DNA of 64,000 nt from Lentisalinibacter sp964427415 (GCA_964427415.1 CAYRUH010000017.1:1-64000), one strand, 5' to 3'; counted from the first letter of the stretch, positions 33,155 through 41,766 are shown. Translations and numbers: made by a program. The notes: a model not told the origin generated them from the sequence alone.

Positions 33155-33861
33155 TCGAGTTCTATTACTGGCCGACCCCGAACGGCAAGAAAGTGGCGAT
33201 CATGCTCGAGGAGTGCGGGCTGGACTACGCGCTGCGGCCGGTCGACATCCTGAACGGCGAGCAGTTCGCGGCCGAGTTCCTGGCCATCAGCCCCAACAAC
33301 AAGATCCCCGCGATCGTGGACCGGGAGAGAGCCGACCGCGACGGGCCGGAGGGCAGGTTCGCATTGTTCGAATCCGGTGCCATCCTCCAGTATCTGGCCG
33401 AACGCAGCGACCGCTTCGTGCCCCGGGAGACCGGGGCGCGCTATCGGGTGCTGGAGTGGCTGAATTTCCAGGTGGCGAGCCTGGGGCCGATGCTCGGCCA
33501 GTGCGGGCACTTCCTCGGCTACGCCCCCGAGCGCATCCCCTATGCCATCGAGCGCTACCGCAACGAGGCGCTGCGTCTGTACAGCGTGCTCGACCGCCGC
33601 CTGGCTGGTCGTGACTGGCTGGCGGGCGACTACTCCATCGCGGACATGGCGATCTATCCCTGGATCGACGTGCGCTGGCTGCACCAGATCGACATCGACG
33701 GGTTCCCGAACGTGCGGCGCTGGTTCGAGCGCGCCGGCGAGCGCGAGGCGCTGCGCCGCGGCATGGCGCTGCTCGCCGACCGGGAGATCATCGGCAACCC
33801 AAGCGACGCGACCCGGGAGGCGTTCTTCGGCCGTACCCAGCGGGAACAGGGGAAAGGCTGA
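33151..33861 (+). CDS. Glutathione S-transferase family protein (second, Nu/YfcG-like)
   Basis: 236 residues from ATG 33151, overlapping the first GST stop (ATGA). The start YYWPTPNGKKVAIMLEECGL, ISPNNKIPAIVD and LFESGAILQYLAE are typical of the YfcG/Nu-class subgroup, where Thr/Asn near the N-terminus replaces Tyr/Ser and disulfide-bond reductase activity is known. It is the last gene of the hydantoinase operon. Having two divergent GSTs in series suggests consecutive GSH addition and removal steps. Confidence 0.88.
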   Translation: MIEFYYWPTPNGKKVAIMLEECGLDYALRPVDILNGEQFAAEFLAISPNNKIPAIVDRERADRDGPEGRFALFESGAILQYLAERSDRFVPRETGARYRVLEWLNFQVASLGPMLGQCGHFLGYAPERIPYAIERYRNEALRLYSVLDRRLAGRDWLAGDYSIADMAIYPWIDVRWLHQIDIDGFPNVRRWFERAGEREALRRGMALLADREIIGNPSDATREAFFGRTQREQGKG

Positions 33862-33870
33862 ATCGGGCTC

Positions 33871-33898
33871 TTTACCGCCGCCGGATTCGGCGTATGCT
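33871..33898 (+). promoter_or_regulatory. Candidate sigma70 promoter for amidoligase system A
   Basis: TTTACC (33871-33876), 16-base spacer, TATGCT (33893-33898). Each hexamer matches the consensus at 4 of 6 positions. It lies 43 bases upstream of the C39-like gene and after the GST stop codon, suggesting that system A is a separate transcription unit. Confidence 0.4.
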
Positions 33899-33940
33899 AG
33901 CGCTCCTCGGCGCCGCGCCGCGGCCGGTCCACTCGCCGCA

Positions 33941-34654
33941 TTGGCAACCAACCTCCAACTCGAGATCGTCCCCCAGCCGGACGATATGACCTGCGGGCCC
34001 ACCTGCCTGCACGGCATCTACGCCTACTGGGACTACCCCATTGGACTCGATCGTCTGCTGGCCGAGGTGCGCATGCTGCCGGCCGGCGGCACACTGGACG
34101 TGTTCCTGGCGAATCATGCGCTCGCCCGCGGCTATGACGTAACCATCTTCACCTACAACCTGCACGTGTTCGATCCGTCCTGGTTCCCGGCCGGCACTGG
34201 GGCGCTGGCCGAACGCCTGCGCCGCCAGCGCGAGGTGAAGCGCGACGGCCGGCTGCAGGCCGCGACGGCGGGCTACCTGCGCTTTCTCGAACTCGGCGGT
34301 CAGGTACGGTACGAGGACCTCACCGCCAGCCTGATCCGCCGATACCTGAAGAAGGGGGTGCCGATCATGACCGGGCTCAGCGCTACGTACCTGTACCGCA
34401 GCGCCCGTGAGATCCCGGACACGATGGCCGCGGACGACATCCGCGGCGAGCCCTGCGGTCATTTCGTGGTGCTCTCGGGTTACGACCGGCGCACACGCCA
34501 GGTGGAGGTGGCGGATCCCTACCGCGCCAATCCCTATTCGGCGGACGGCTATTACCCGGTGGACATCCGGCGGCTGATCGGCGCTGTGTTCCTCGGGATC
34601 GCCACCTACGACGCCAACCTGCTGGTCATCCGTCCGCGGAGGCAGCGGCCGTGA
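33941..34654 (+). CDS. C39-like cysteine peptidase, amidoligase system A
   Basis: 237 residues from TTG 33941. Papain-fold C39-like domain: Cys18 in PQPDDMTCGPTCLHGIY, His174 in CGHFVVLSGYD and Asp192 in VEVADPYRAN form a complete triad. There is no signal peptide, membrane segment or ABC-transporter domain, so it is a stand-alone cytoplasmic peptidase. The stop overlaps the GTG of the ATP-grasp gene (GTGA). In such operons a peptidase or transglutaminase-like gene next to amidoligases is thought to process or remove the peptide tag; that role is inference. The start codon is the weakest part of the call. Confidence 0.8.
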   Translation: MATNLQLEIVPQPDDMTCGPTCLHGIYAYWDYPIGLDRLLAEVRMLPAGGTLDVFLANHALARGYDVTIFTYNLHVFDPSWFPAGTGALAERLRRQREVKRDGRLQAATAGYLRFLELGGQVRYEDLTASLIRRYLKKGVPIMTGLSATYLYRSAREIPDTMAADDIRGEPCGHFVVLSGYDRRTRQVEVADPYRANPYSADGYYPVDIRRLIGAVFLGIATYDANLLVIRPRRQRP

Positions 34655-36123
34655 CCAACCTGATCGTCGTCGACGACCGCGAGCGCTGGCCCGGGGAGAT
34701 TGCGCGGGCACGGGTGGTGGATGCGCTCACCTATCTCACGGCCGAGGAGTTCAGCCGCGGCCGTGGCCTGCGGGTCTTCAACCTCTGCGCGTCCTACCGC
34801 TATCAGCAGTACGGTTACTACGTCTCGTTGCTGGCCACGGCCCGCGGGCAGCGGCCGTTGCCGGACGTGGCCACCATCCAGGATCTGAAGACGCGCACGC
34901 TGCCGCGTCTCGCGAGCGATGATCTGGATGCGACCATCCAGCGCAGCCTGCACACGCTGGAGTCCGAAGAGTTCACGCTGAGCGTGTACTTCGGCCGCAA
35001 TATCGCGCGGCGCCATGAGCGGCTGGCGAAGGCGCTGTTCAACCTGTTCCCGGCGCCGCTGATCCGGGCGTCGTTCCGCCGCCGCGACGGCAAGTGGCTG
35101 CTGGAGAACGTGCGCGCGGTGCCGGTGGGCGAGATACCCGAGTCCCACCGGGACTTCCTGCTGGAGTCCATCGAGGCTCATTTTGCCCGGCGCCGGCCGA
35201 GCCGCCGGCGTGAGGCCCCGGGCGGCTACGATCTGGCCGTGCTGGCGAACGCTGATGAGGCATCGCCGCCGTCGGATGCGCAGGGGCTGCGCCGCATCAC
35301 GCGCGCCGCCCGCCGGGCCGGTTTCAACCTGGAGCTGATCGGGCGGGACGATTTCGGCCGTCTGGCGGAGTTCGATGCGCTGTTCATCCGCGAGACCACC
35401 AGCGTCAATCACCACACCTACCGCTTCGCCCGACGCGCGGAGCTGGAAGGGCTGGTGGTCATCGACGACCCCATCTCCATCATTCGCTGCACGAACAAGG
35501 TCTATCTCGCCGAGATGATGCGCCGGCTCGGCGTACCGACGCCGAAAACGCTGATCGTCAGTCGCAAGAACGCGGGGGCCATCGCCGAGGGACTCGGTTT
35601 CCCCTGCGTGCTGAAGCAGCCGGACTCCAGTTTCTCGGCCGGCGTCACCCGGGCGGACGATCCGGCGGCGCTGGATACCGCCCTGAAAGCCATGTTCGAG
35701 AAGTCCGACCTGGTCGTGGCCCAGGCCTTCCTGCCGACGGACTTCGACTGGCGTATCGGCGTGCTGGACCGCCAGCCGCTGTTCGCCTGCCGTTACTACA
35801 TGGTGGAGCGCCACTGGCAGATCTACCAGCGCTCGGACACCGGCCGGGTGAGCGCGGGGCGCTGGGACACGATGCCCGTCGACGACGTGCCCGCGGAAGT
35901 TACGGATATCGCGCTGCGGGCGGCCAATGCGATCGGCAACGGCCTCTACGGGGTGGACGTCAAGCAGACCGGGAAGCGCTGCTACGTGATCGAGGTGAAC
36001 GACAACCCGAGTCTGGACGGCGGGGTCGAGGACGCCGTGCTCGGTGACGAACTCTACGACCGCATCATGGCCGTCTTCCTGACGCGGGTGGAAGCGCGCA
36101 AGCGGGGCCGCGCCAATGGCTGA
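34651..36123 (+). CDS. RimK-like ATP-grasp ligase with RLAN N-terminal domain, system A
   Basis: 490 residues from GTG 34651. The N-terminal 150 residues (LIVVDDRERWPGEIARARVV, YRYQQYGYYVSLLATARGQRPLPDV) match the RLAN domain found only with RimK-like ligases. The ATP-grasp domain (about 190-480) shows the Lys of FPCVLKQPDSSFSAGVTR, a glycine-poor loop, and the metal-binding end VIEVNDNPSLDGG (Glu and Asn). It should form an amide or peptide bond between a carboxylate and an amine using ATP, probably adding an amino acid such as glutamate to a small molecule or protein. Substrates are unknown. It overlaps the neighbours at both ends. Confidence 0.85.
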   Translation: MTNLIVVDDRERWPGEIARARVVDALTYLTAEEFSRGRGLRVFNLCASYRYQQYGYYVSLLATARGQRPLPDVATIQDLKTRTLPRLASDDLDATIQRSLHTLESEEFTLSVYFGRNIARRHERLAKALFNLFPAPLIRASFRRRDGKWLLENVRAVPVGEIPESHRDFLLESIEAHFARRRPSRRREAPGGYDLAVLANADEASPPSDAQGLRRITRAARRAGFNLELIGRDDFGRLAEFDALFIRETTSVNHHTYRFARRAELEGLVVIDDPISIIRCTNKVYLAEMMRRLGVPTPKTLIVSRKNAGAIAEGLGFPCVLKQPDSSFSAGVTRADDPAALDTALKAMFEKSDLVVAQAFLPTDFDWRIGVLDRQPLFACRYYMVERHWQIYQRSDTGRVSAGRWDTMPVDDVPAEVTDIALRAANAIGNGLYGVDVKQTGKRCYVIEVNDNPSLDGGVEDAVLGDELYDRIMAVFLTRVEARKRGRANG

Positions 36124-37357
36124 GCGGGACACGCTGGCCCTGTTCGAGGGTTACGGCATCGAGATCGAATACATGATGGTGGATGCGGCCAGCCTGGATC
36201 CGGCGCCGGCCTGCGACTGGCTGCTCACCGAGGCCGCCGGCGAGCTCACGGACGAGTACGAGAACGGGGCGGTGGCGTGGAACAACGAGCTCGCCATGCA
36301 CGTGGTGGAGTTCAAGACCAACGGGCCGGTGTCGTCTCTGGCCGGAGTGGCCGCGGATTTCCAGGCGAACGTCGCCCGCGCCAGCGAGCTGCTTGCCACC
36401 CGCGGACTAAGCCTGCTGCCCGGCGCCATGCACCCCTGGCTGGAGCCCGACCGTGACATCCGGCTGTGGCCCCACGGGCAGCGCGATATCTACCGGGCGT
36501 TCCACCGTATCTTCGATTGTCGCGGCCACGGCTGGGGCAACCTGCAGAGCATGCAGATCAATCTGCCTTTCCGCGGCGACCGGGAATTCGCGGCACTGCA
36601 CGCGGCGGTGCGGCTGGTGCTGGCGCTGCTGCCCGGCATCGCGGCCAGCTCTCCCGTCATCGACGGCTTTGTCACGGAGCGCCGGGACAACCGGATGCGC
36701 GTCTACCGCAGCAACTGCGCCCGGGTGCCGTCGGTGACCGGCCAGGTGGTGCCGGAACCGATCGCGGACATCGGGGAGTACCGCGAGCGCATACTCGAGC
36801 GGATCTACCGCGATCTCGCGCCGCTGGATCCGGAGGGCGTGCTGCGTCACGAGTGGGTGAACGCCCGCGGCGCCATCGCGCGCTTCGACCGCATGGCCAT
36901 CGAGATCCGGGTTATCGACAGCCAGGAGTGCCCGGCGGCCGACCTCGCGATCGCCGATCTCGCCTCGGGCGTCATCCGCGCACTCGTCGAGGAGACCTGG
37001 GCGCCGCTGGCGACGATTGCGGCGTGGCCCCAGGCCGACCTGGTGCGGCTGCTGGCAATGACCGAAGAGCGGGCAGAGACGCTCGAGATCGCCGACTCCC
37101 GTTTCCTGCGCTGTTTCGGCTACGACGGCTCCTCGCAGACGGTGAGCCATCTGTGGGGCCGGCTGGCCGAGGACCTGAGTGCCCGGGGCTGGTTGTTACC
37201 CGCATCCGAGGCGCCGATCGAGCGTTATCTCCGTCACGGCACGCTGGCCAGCCGCATCCGTCGCGCGCTGCCGCCCGAGCCCGGTCGCAGCGAGCTGCGG
37301 GAGGTCTATCGCCAGCTCGCCGAATGCCTGGCCGCCGGTCATGGCTTCGTGCCCTGA
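36116..37357 (+). CDS. GCS2-type carboxylate-amine ligase (glutamate-cysteine ligase-like), system A
   Basis: 413 residues from ATG 36116, overlapping the ATP-grasp gene by 8 bases. Glutamine-synthetase-fold GCS2 family: metal-binding Glu pair in YGIEIEYMMV, NNELAMHVVEFKTNGPV, HPWLEPDRDIRLWPHG, a GNLQSMQINLPF strand and AIEIRVIDSQECP. It uses ATP to join a carboxylate, usually a glutamate gamma-carboxyl, to an amine. It is not GshA proper: linked genes show it works with another ligase in a dedicated pathway. The substrate is unknown. Confidence 0.87.
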   Translation: MAERDTLALFEGYGIEIEYMMVDAASLDPAPACDWLLTEAAGELTDEYENGAVAWNNELAMHVVEFKTNGPVSSLAGVAADFQANVARASELLATRGLSLLPGAMHPWLEPDRDIRLWPHGQRDIYRAFHRIFDCRGHGWGNLQSMQINLPFRGDREFAALHAAVRLVLALLPGIAASSPVIDGFVTERRDNRMRVYRSNCARVPSVTGQVVPEPIADIGEYRERILERIYRDLAPLDPEGVLRHEWVNARGAIARFDRMAIEIRVIDSQECPAADLAIADLASGVIRALVEETWAPLATIAAWPQADLVRLLAMTEERAETLEIADSRFLRCFGYDGSSQTVSHLWGRLAEDLSARGWLLPASEAPIERYLRHGTLASRIRRALPPEPGRSELREVYRQLAECLAAGHGFVP

Positions 37358-38078
37358 GATCCGTCTCGTACTGACCAGCGAGCATGGCACGGCGGCAGTG
37401 CCGGCCCGCTACGCGGATCTGTTCCGCGGGGCGGGCGATGTGCTCGCGAGTCACCGCGCTGTGGATGCGGGTACGGCCAAACTGACGGGTTATCTCGCCC
37501 GCCGGACAGGCGTCCGGCCTCACCGTGCCCGGGTGACCCGGCTGCTGGTCGACTGCAATCGCTCGCCCGGCCATCCGGGGCTTTACTCCGAATTCAGCCG
37601 CGAGCTGGCGGCTGCCGAGAGGGCTCAACTGCTCGAGCGCTACTATCGGCCCTACCGGGGGGGCATTGAGGCCGAGGTCGGAGAGAGGATTCAGGGCGGG
37701 CAGACGGTGCTGCATGTCTCGGTGCACAGTTTCGTGCGGGTGCTCGACGGCCGGCAGAGGAATGCGGATGTGGGTCTGTTGTACGACCCGGGGCGGGAGC
37801 GGGAGCGGGCGCTCTGCCGGCAGTGGCAATCGCTGCTGCAGGCCGAGCCCGGCCTGCGGGTGCGGCGCAACTACCCTTATCGGGGCGTCGGCGACGGTCT
37901 GGCGACCTGGCTGCGCCGGCGATTCCCGGCAGGGTGTTACATCGGTATCGAGCTGGAGGTCTGTCAGGACATCGCGGCCGCCCGCGGTCGCCGCTGGTAT
38001 CGGCTGCAGCGGCTGCTGGGCGACAGCCTGGAGACGCTGATCGCGAGCGTGTGCGAGGTGAACGGGCCGGCGGGCTGA
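37341..38078 (+). CDS. N-formylglutamate amidohydrolase-like enzyme, system A
   Basis: 245 residues from ATG 37341, overlapping the ligase gene by 17 bases. The zinc-dependent NFGAH fold is seen in LVLTSEHGTAAVPARY (His15), VTRLLVDCNRSPGHPGLYS (family Arg-x-x-x-D-x-N-R), LHVSVHSFVRVLDGRQRNAD (His-x-His) and the C-terminal GIELEVCQDI (Glu). It is distantly related to carboxypeptidase-like hydrolases and would cleave an N-acyl or gamma-linked glutamate. No histidine-degradation genes are nearby, so its role is best read with the two ligases: removing or trimming what they add. Confidence 0.82.
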   Translation: MASCPEIRLVLTSEHGTAAVPARYADLFRGAGDVLASHRAVDAGTAKLTGYLARRTGVRPHRARVTRLLVDCNRSPGHPGLYSEFSRELAAAERAQLLERYYRPYRGGIEAEVGERIQGGQTVLHVSVHSFVRVLDGRQRNADVGLLYDPGRERERALCRQWQSLLQAEPGLRVRRNYPYRGVGDGLATWLRRRFPAGCYIGIELEVCQDIAAARGRRWYRLQRLLGDSLETLIASVCEVNGPAG

Positions 38079-38099
38079 CGGCATGCGGCAGCGGGCGGC

Positions 38100-39077
38100 T
38101 CAGCCGGCGGGCGGGCGCTTGCTCCGCTTCTGTGCGTACATCAGCGCGTCGGCCTCGCGGAGCATGGCCTCGAGATCGCCATGGCGGTCCCGGTCGAACA
38201 GGACGCGTCCGACGCTGTAGGCCAGCCGGTAACCCTGCGCTCGTTCTGCGTTGCAGTCCGTCACCCCGTGGGCCAGCCGCTCGAGCGGAGCCGCCAGGTC
38301 TTCGCCGGAGATATCCGCCGCGAATACGCAGAATTCGTCGCCGCCGAGACGCGCCACCACATCGGAGTGGCGGAAAGACTTCAGCAACAGCCGCGCAAAG
38401 CTGCGGATGGCGTGGTCGCCCTGCTCGTGGCCGTGGGCGTCGTTGATCTCCTTCAGTCCGTCCAGGTCGATGACGAGCAGGGCAGCCGGCTTCTCGTGGT
38501 TGGCACACAGGCGCATCAGGCGCTCCGCCGTGCGCAGGAAGCCGCGCCGGTTGGCGAGCCGGGTGAGCTCGTCCGTGACCGCCAGCGTCATGTTCTCGAG
38601 TTCCGCCTCCACCATCTCGCCGAGTTCGCACAGCATCTCCATGTCCTCCACCGAGAACAGCCGCGGCACCATGTCCACGGTGAAGAAGGTGCCCACCCGG
38701 GAGCCCTCCGGCGCGGTCAGGGGGTAGCCGGCATAGAAGCGGAAGCCGGCGCCGTCGGCGAGCAGCGGGTGCTCCGCGTAGCGCGGGTCTGTTGCGGTGT
38801 CGTGGATGACGAAGACGTCGTCCGCCGCGAGGGCGGCGGCCGCGTCGGGCGCGACCGGCGCGCCGTCGAGGGCATTGCGATCGCCGTCGAGGCGCACTCG
38901 CGCCACCGGCGTGCCGAACAGCCGTTTGGCGAGCCGGGTCACCCGGTCGAAGCGCTCGTCCCCCGGCGCGTCGAGCATCCGCAGGGAATGGAACAGCTGC
39001 AGGCGCGTGGTCTCGCCGCTGGCATCGGTCGGTATCGGCTTCACTCTGAAGTTCTCCGTCTGGGTCGTTGCGGCCAC
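38100..39077 (-). CDS. Diguanylate cyclase with GAF-like sensor (GGDEF)
   Basis: 325 residues. A GAF-like domain (about 20-165: VARVRLDGDRNALDG, VIHDTATDPRYAEHPLL, FYAGYPLTAPEGSRVGTFF) is followed by GGDEF with intact active site LGGDEFCVF and substrate loop DLDGLKEINDAHGHEQGD. The I-site RxxD is not clear. It should make c-di-GMP from GTP in the cytoplasm in response to a small ligand. It converges on the end of system A (21-base gap) and is divergent from the kinase-HDOD gene, a plausible signalling pair. Confidence 0.9.
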   Translation of the reverse strand: MAATTQTENFRVKPIPTDASGETTRLQLFHSLRMLDAPGDERFDRVTRLAKRLFGTPVARVRLDGDRNALDGAPVAPDAAAALAADDVFVIHDTATDPRYAEHPLLADGAGFRFYAGYPLTAPEGSRVGTFFTVDMVPRLFSVEDMEMLCELGEMVEAELENMTLAVTDELTRLANRRGFLRTAERLMRLCANHEKPAALLVIDLDGLKEINDAHGHEQGDHAIRSFARLLLKSFRHSDVVARLGGDEFCVFAADISGEDLAAPLERLAHGVTDCNAERAQGYRLAYSVGRVLFDRDRHGDLEAMLREADALMYAQKRSKRPPAG

Positions 39078-39258
39078 ACTACATAATCGGGTGCGGGGGC
39101 GGTGTGATCCGCGGCACAGAAGCGCGCGGAGCGGTCCGACGGAACTGGGTCACGGTTTCGCGACTCACTTCTCAGGTCCGGTACTGAGCGGCCGCTAAGA
39201 TTCCTTGAGAGGCGATGAAGGCCCGGCGCACACCGTCGGGACCAGCAGCCGGGGCAGC

Positions 39259-41085
39259 ATGGCAGAACAGCAACAACAATGTATCGGTCGATTCGAGGTG
39301 AAGCGGCGCCTGGGCCGCGGTGCCCAGGGGTCGGTCTACCTGGCGCGCGACCCGTCGCTGGAGCGACTCGTCGCCGTCAAGCTGCTGAACGCCGACAATC
39401 CGGAGCTGGCCGCCGTCGACGAGGACGGGCGCACGCCGCTGGAGGGGCGCATCGCAAGCCGGCTGCGGCATCCCAATATTGTTTTTATCTACGACGCCGG
39501 TGAGTACAGGGGGCTGCCGTACCTCGTCTTCGAGTACGTGCAGGGCAAGACGCTGCGCCACATCCTGAGCCAGCATGGCGCGCTGCCGCTGGAACGGGTC
39601 TGTGCGCTGATCGGGCCCATTCTCGACGGTGTCGCGGCGGCCCACGAGGAGGACGTGATCCATCTGGATCTCAATCCCCGCAATGTGCTGCTGGACAAGG
39701 ACGAGCGTCCCCGCATCATGGATTTCGGACTGTCCCAGGTTGTCGGACGGGTCCAGCGCAACAAGGAGACGGCCACCGGCACCCTGCGCTACATGGCCCC
39801 GGAACATTTCCGCGGCGGTGACCTCGGGCCGGCGACGGACGTGTTCGCCCTCGGTAGCACTTTTTACGAACTCGTCGCGGGCCGCCCGGCGATGCCGGGC
39901 GATTCGGCGCCCGCCATCATCCACCATCTCTGCGAGCGGCCCGTGGACATGTCGCCGCTGCAGGGCTGGCCCGCCGGGGAACTCTTCGCGGCTTTTCTGA
40001 AAGGCGCGCTGGAGAAAGATCCGGCTGCGCGCTACCGGGACGCCGGTGCCATGCGTGACGCGTTCCGGCTGTTCCTGCAGGAGTCCGGCCTCCTCGAGCA
40101 GGCCCGGTCCCAGTCGCACAGCACCGTGGAGTTCCTGCTCCGGCGCATGCAGCGCAAACAGGACTTCCCGACCATCTCGCGCACGCTGGTCGACATCAAT
40201 CGCCTGACGGCGAGCGGCAGCGACGCGCCGGCGGAGAAGCTCGCCAACGTGATCCTCCGCGACTACGCACTGACCAGCAAGCTGCTGAAACTGGTCAACT
40301 CGGCCTTCTACGGCCACATCGCCAGCGAGGTCACCAGCATCTCTCACGCGGTGATGCTGCTAGGCTTCGAGAAGGTGCGCATGATCGCCAACAGTCTGAC
40401 CTTCTTCGGCCGCATGCAGGGCAGCCCAGAGCTGAAGGACGCCACTACCCGCTCTTTCATGTGCGGGCTCATCGCCCGACACCTGGCGCGGCGTCGGGGC
40501 CTCGCGGGCGCGGAGGAGACATTCATCTACGGGCTGTTCCGCAATCTCGGCGAGAACCTGGTCATCTACTACTTCCCCGAGGAGTACGGCGAGATCCGTC
40601 GTCTGATGGTGACCCGGAAGTTGTCCAAGATGGCCGCGTCCCGGGGCGTGCTCGGTGTGAGCTACGAGGATCTCGGCGCCGCCGTCGCCCGGGTGTGGAA
40701 ACTCCCGGACGCCATCATCGACGTGATCCGCGGGCTGCCCAACGACGAACCGGAAGAGCCTGCTTCGGAGGCCGACCGGCTGCGTGATATCGCGATTTTC
40801 TCCGAAGAACTCTGCGACGTGGCCGGCATGGACGACAACGACGCCCAGGACACGGCCCTCGCCCGGCTGGTGGAACGCTTCTCGCCCAGCGTCGAGGTCG
40901 ACGCCGGCTTCGCCGGCAGGCTCGTCGCGGCGGGGGCTGACAAGCTGCGCCAGTATGCCCCGGTCTTCGAGATCGACGTCGCGGGCAGCCCTTTCTGCCG
41001 CTCCGCCATCGCCTGGTCGCAACGCTATTGCGAGGGCGGCGAGGCCGGCACCACAGAGACGGCCGTCCAGCAGCAGGCCGGGTGA
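39259..41085 (+). CDS. Ser/Thr protein kinase - HDOD fusion
   Basis: 608 residues from ATG 39259. Kinase domain 10-275: glycine loop RRLGRGAQGSVYLAR, ATP-anchoring Lys41 in VAVKLL, catalytic loop HLDLNPRN (Asp137, Asn142) and MDFGLSQ (Asp155), APEHFR. The loop has Leu for Arg (non-RD) and Asn139 where active kinases have Lys, so activity may be altered. HDOD domain 285-500: FPTISRTLVDINRLT, LANVILRDYALTSKLLKLVNSAFYG, VTSISHAVMLLGFEKVR. HDOD relates to HD hydrolases without the HD residues and acts as a signalling scaffold. No membrane segment, so cytoplasmic. Divergent from the cyclase. Confidence 0.9.
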   Translation: MAEQQQQCIGRFEVKRRLGRGAQGSVYLARDPSLERLVAVKLLNADNPELAAVDEDGRTPLEGRIASRLRHPNIVFIYDAGEYRGLPYLVFEYVQGKTLRHILSQHGALPLERVCALIGPILDGVAAAHEEDVIHLDLNPRNVLLDKDERPRIMDFGLSQVVGRVQRNKETATGTLRYMAPEHFRGGDLGPATDVFALGSTFYELVAGRPAMPGDSAPAIIHHLCERPVDMSPLQGWPAGELFAAFLKGALEKDPAARYRDAGAMRDAFRLFLQESGLLEQARSQSHSTVEFLLRRMQRKQDFPTISRTLVDINRLTASGSDAPAEKLANVILRDYALTSKLLKLVNSAFYGHIASEVTSISHAVMLLGFEKVRMIANSLTFFGRMQGSPELKDATTRSFMCGLIARHLARRRGLAGAEETFIYGLFRNLGENLVIYYFPEEYGEIRRLMVTRKLSKMAASRGVLGVSYEDLGAAVARVWKLPDAIIDVIRGLPNDEPEEPASEADRLRDIAIFSEELCDVAGMDDNDAQDTALARLVERFSPSVEVDAGFAGRLVAAGADKLRQYAPVFEIDVAGSPFCRSAIAWSQRYCEGGEAGTTETAVQQQAG

Positions 41086-41168
41086 TTCCGCAGGCGTTGA
41101 CCTGCCAGCTGCTGATTTGATGGTATATTCGTGCGCACGGATAACTAAAATCGGAGAAGGAACAGGCA

Positions 41169-41501
41169 ATGGCTGGCAAATTCGAGATCTACAAGGACAA
41201 GAAGGGCGAGTACCGTTTCCGGCTGGTGGCGGGCAACGGTGAGAATCTGCTCGCGAGCGAAGGTTACAAGTCGAAGTCGAGCGCCATGAACGGCGCCGAG
41301 TCCGTGCAGAAGAACTGCGGCGACGCCAAGTGCTTCGTCAAGAATACGACCACCACGGGCAAGTTCCGCTTCAACATGAAGGCGAAGAACCACCAGGTCA
41401 TCGGTACCAGTCAAAACTACGATTCGCAGGCGAGCCGCGACAACGGCATCCAGGCCATCGCTCGCGCCGCCAACGGGGCGAAGATCGTCGATCTGACCTG
41501 A
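41169..41501 (+). CDS. yegP: YegP family protein (DUF1508), two repeats
   Basis: 110 residues made of two DUF1508 repeats: FEIYKDKKGEYRFRLVAGNG...ASEGYKSKSSAMNGAESVQKN, and GKFRFNMKAKNHQVIGTSQNYDSQASRDNGIQAIARAANG. The length and tandem arrangement match YegP. It is small, soluble and basic; function in vivo is unknown. AGAAGGAACAGGCA precedes the ATG and gives a good ribosome-binding site. A hairpin follows at 41512. Confidence 0.92.
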   Translation: MAGKFEIYKDKKGEYRFRLVAGNGENLLASEGYKSKSSAMNGAESVQKNCGDAKCFVKNTTTTGKFRFNMKAKNHQVIGTSQNYDSQASRDNGIQAIARAANGAKIVDLT

Positions 41502-41511
41502 GACGACGGGT

Positions 41512-41533
41512 GGCGGCCGGTATCGCGGCCGCC
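41512..41533 (+). terminator. Hairpin after yegP, possible terminator
   Basis: GGCGGCCG (41512-41519) pairs perfectly with CGGCCGCC (41526-41533) around GTATCG. There is no T-run directly after it; a T-run (41584-41594) lies 50 bases further on, next to the assembly gap. Confidence 0.5.
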
Positions 41534-41596
41534 TGATCAGGCAGAGAGATCGCACGGAGGGGCGGGTCCGGGTGCCGGGGCCGTCTCTTTTTTTCG

Positions 41597-41696
41597 NNNN
41601 NNNNNNNNNNNNNNNNNNNNNNNNNNNNNNNNNNNNNNNNNNNNNNNNNNNNNNNNNNNNNNNNNNNNNNNNNNNNNNNNNNNNNNNNNNNNNNNN
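41597..41696. other. Assembly gap of 100 N
   Basis: No shared end sequence on the two sides, so the missing length is unknown. The gap separates the yegP hairpin from the phosphatase gene. The 265 bases between the genes (41502-41766) otherwise contain nothing recognisable apart from the hairpin. Confidence 0.95.
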
Positions 41697-41766
41697 GTTC
41701 CGCGTGCCGCGCGCACCGTCAGGCGGGCGTGGCAGGATAGCGGCCTTCGGCAATGCCTCGACGCCC

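Noticed and set aside
36116..37357. Glutathione-forming GshA
   Set aside because: Although in the glutamate-cysteine ligase-like GCS2 family, it is embedded with an ATP-grasp ligase and two hydrolases and there is no gshB gene next to it, so a glutathione role is not assigned.
41097..41129. TTGACC and TATATT as a promoter for yegP
   Set aside because: The spacer would be 21 bases, too long for a sigma70 promoter.
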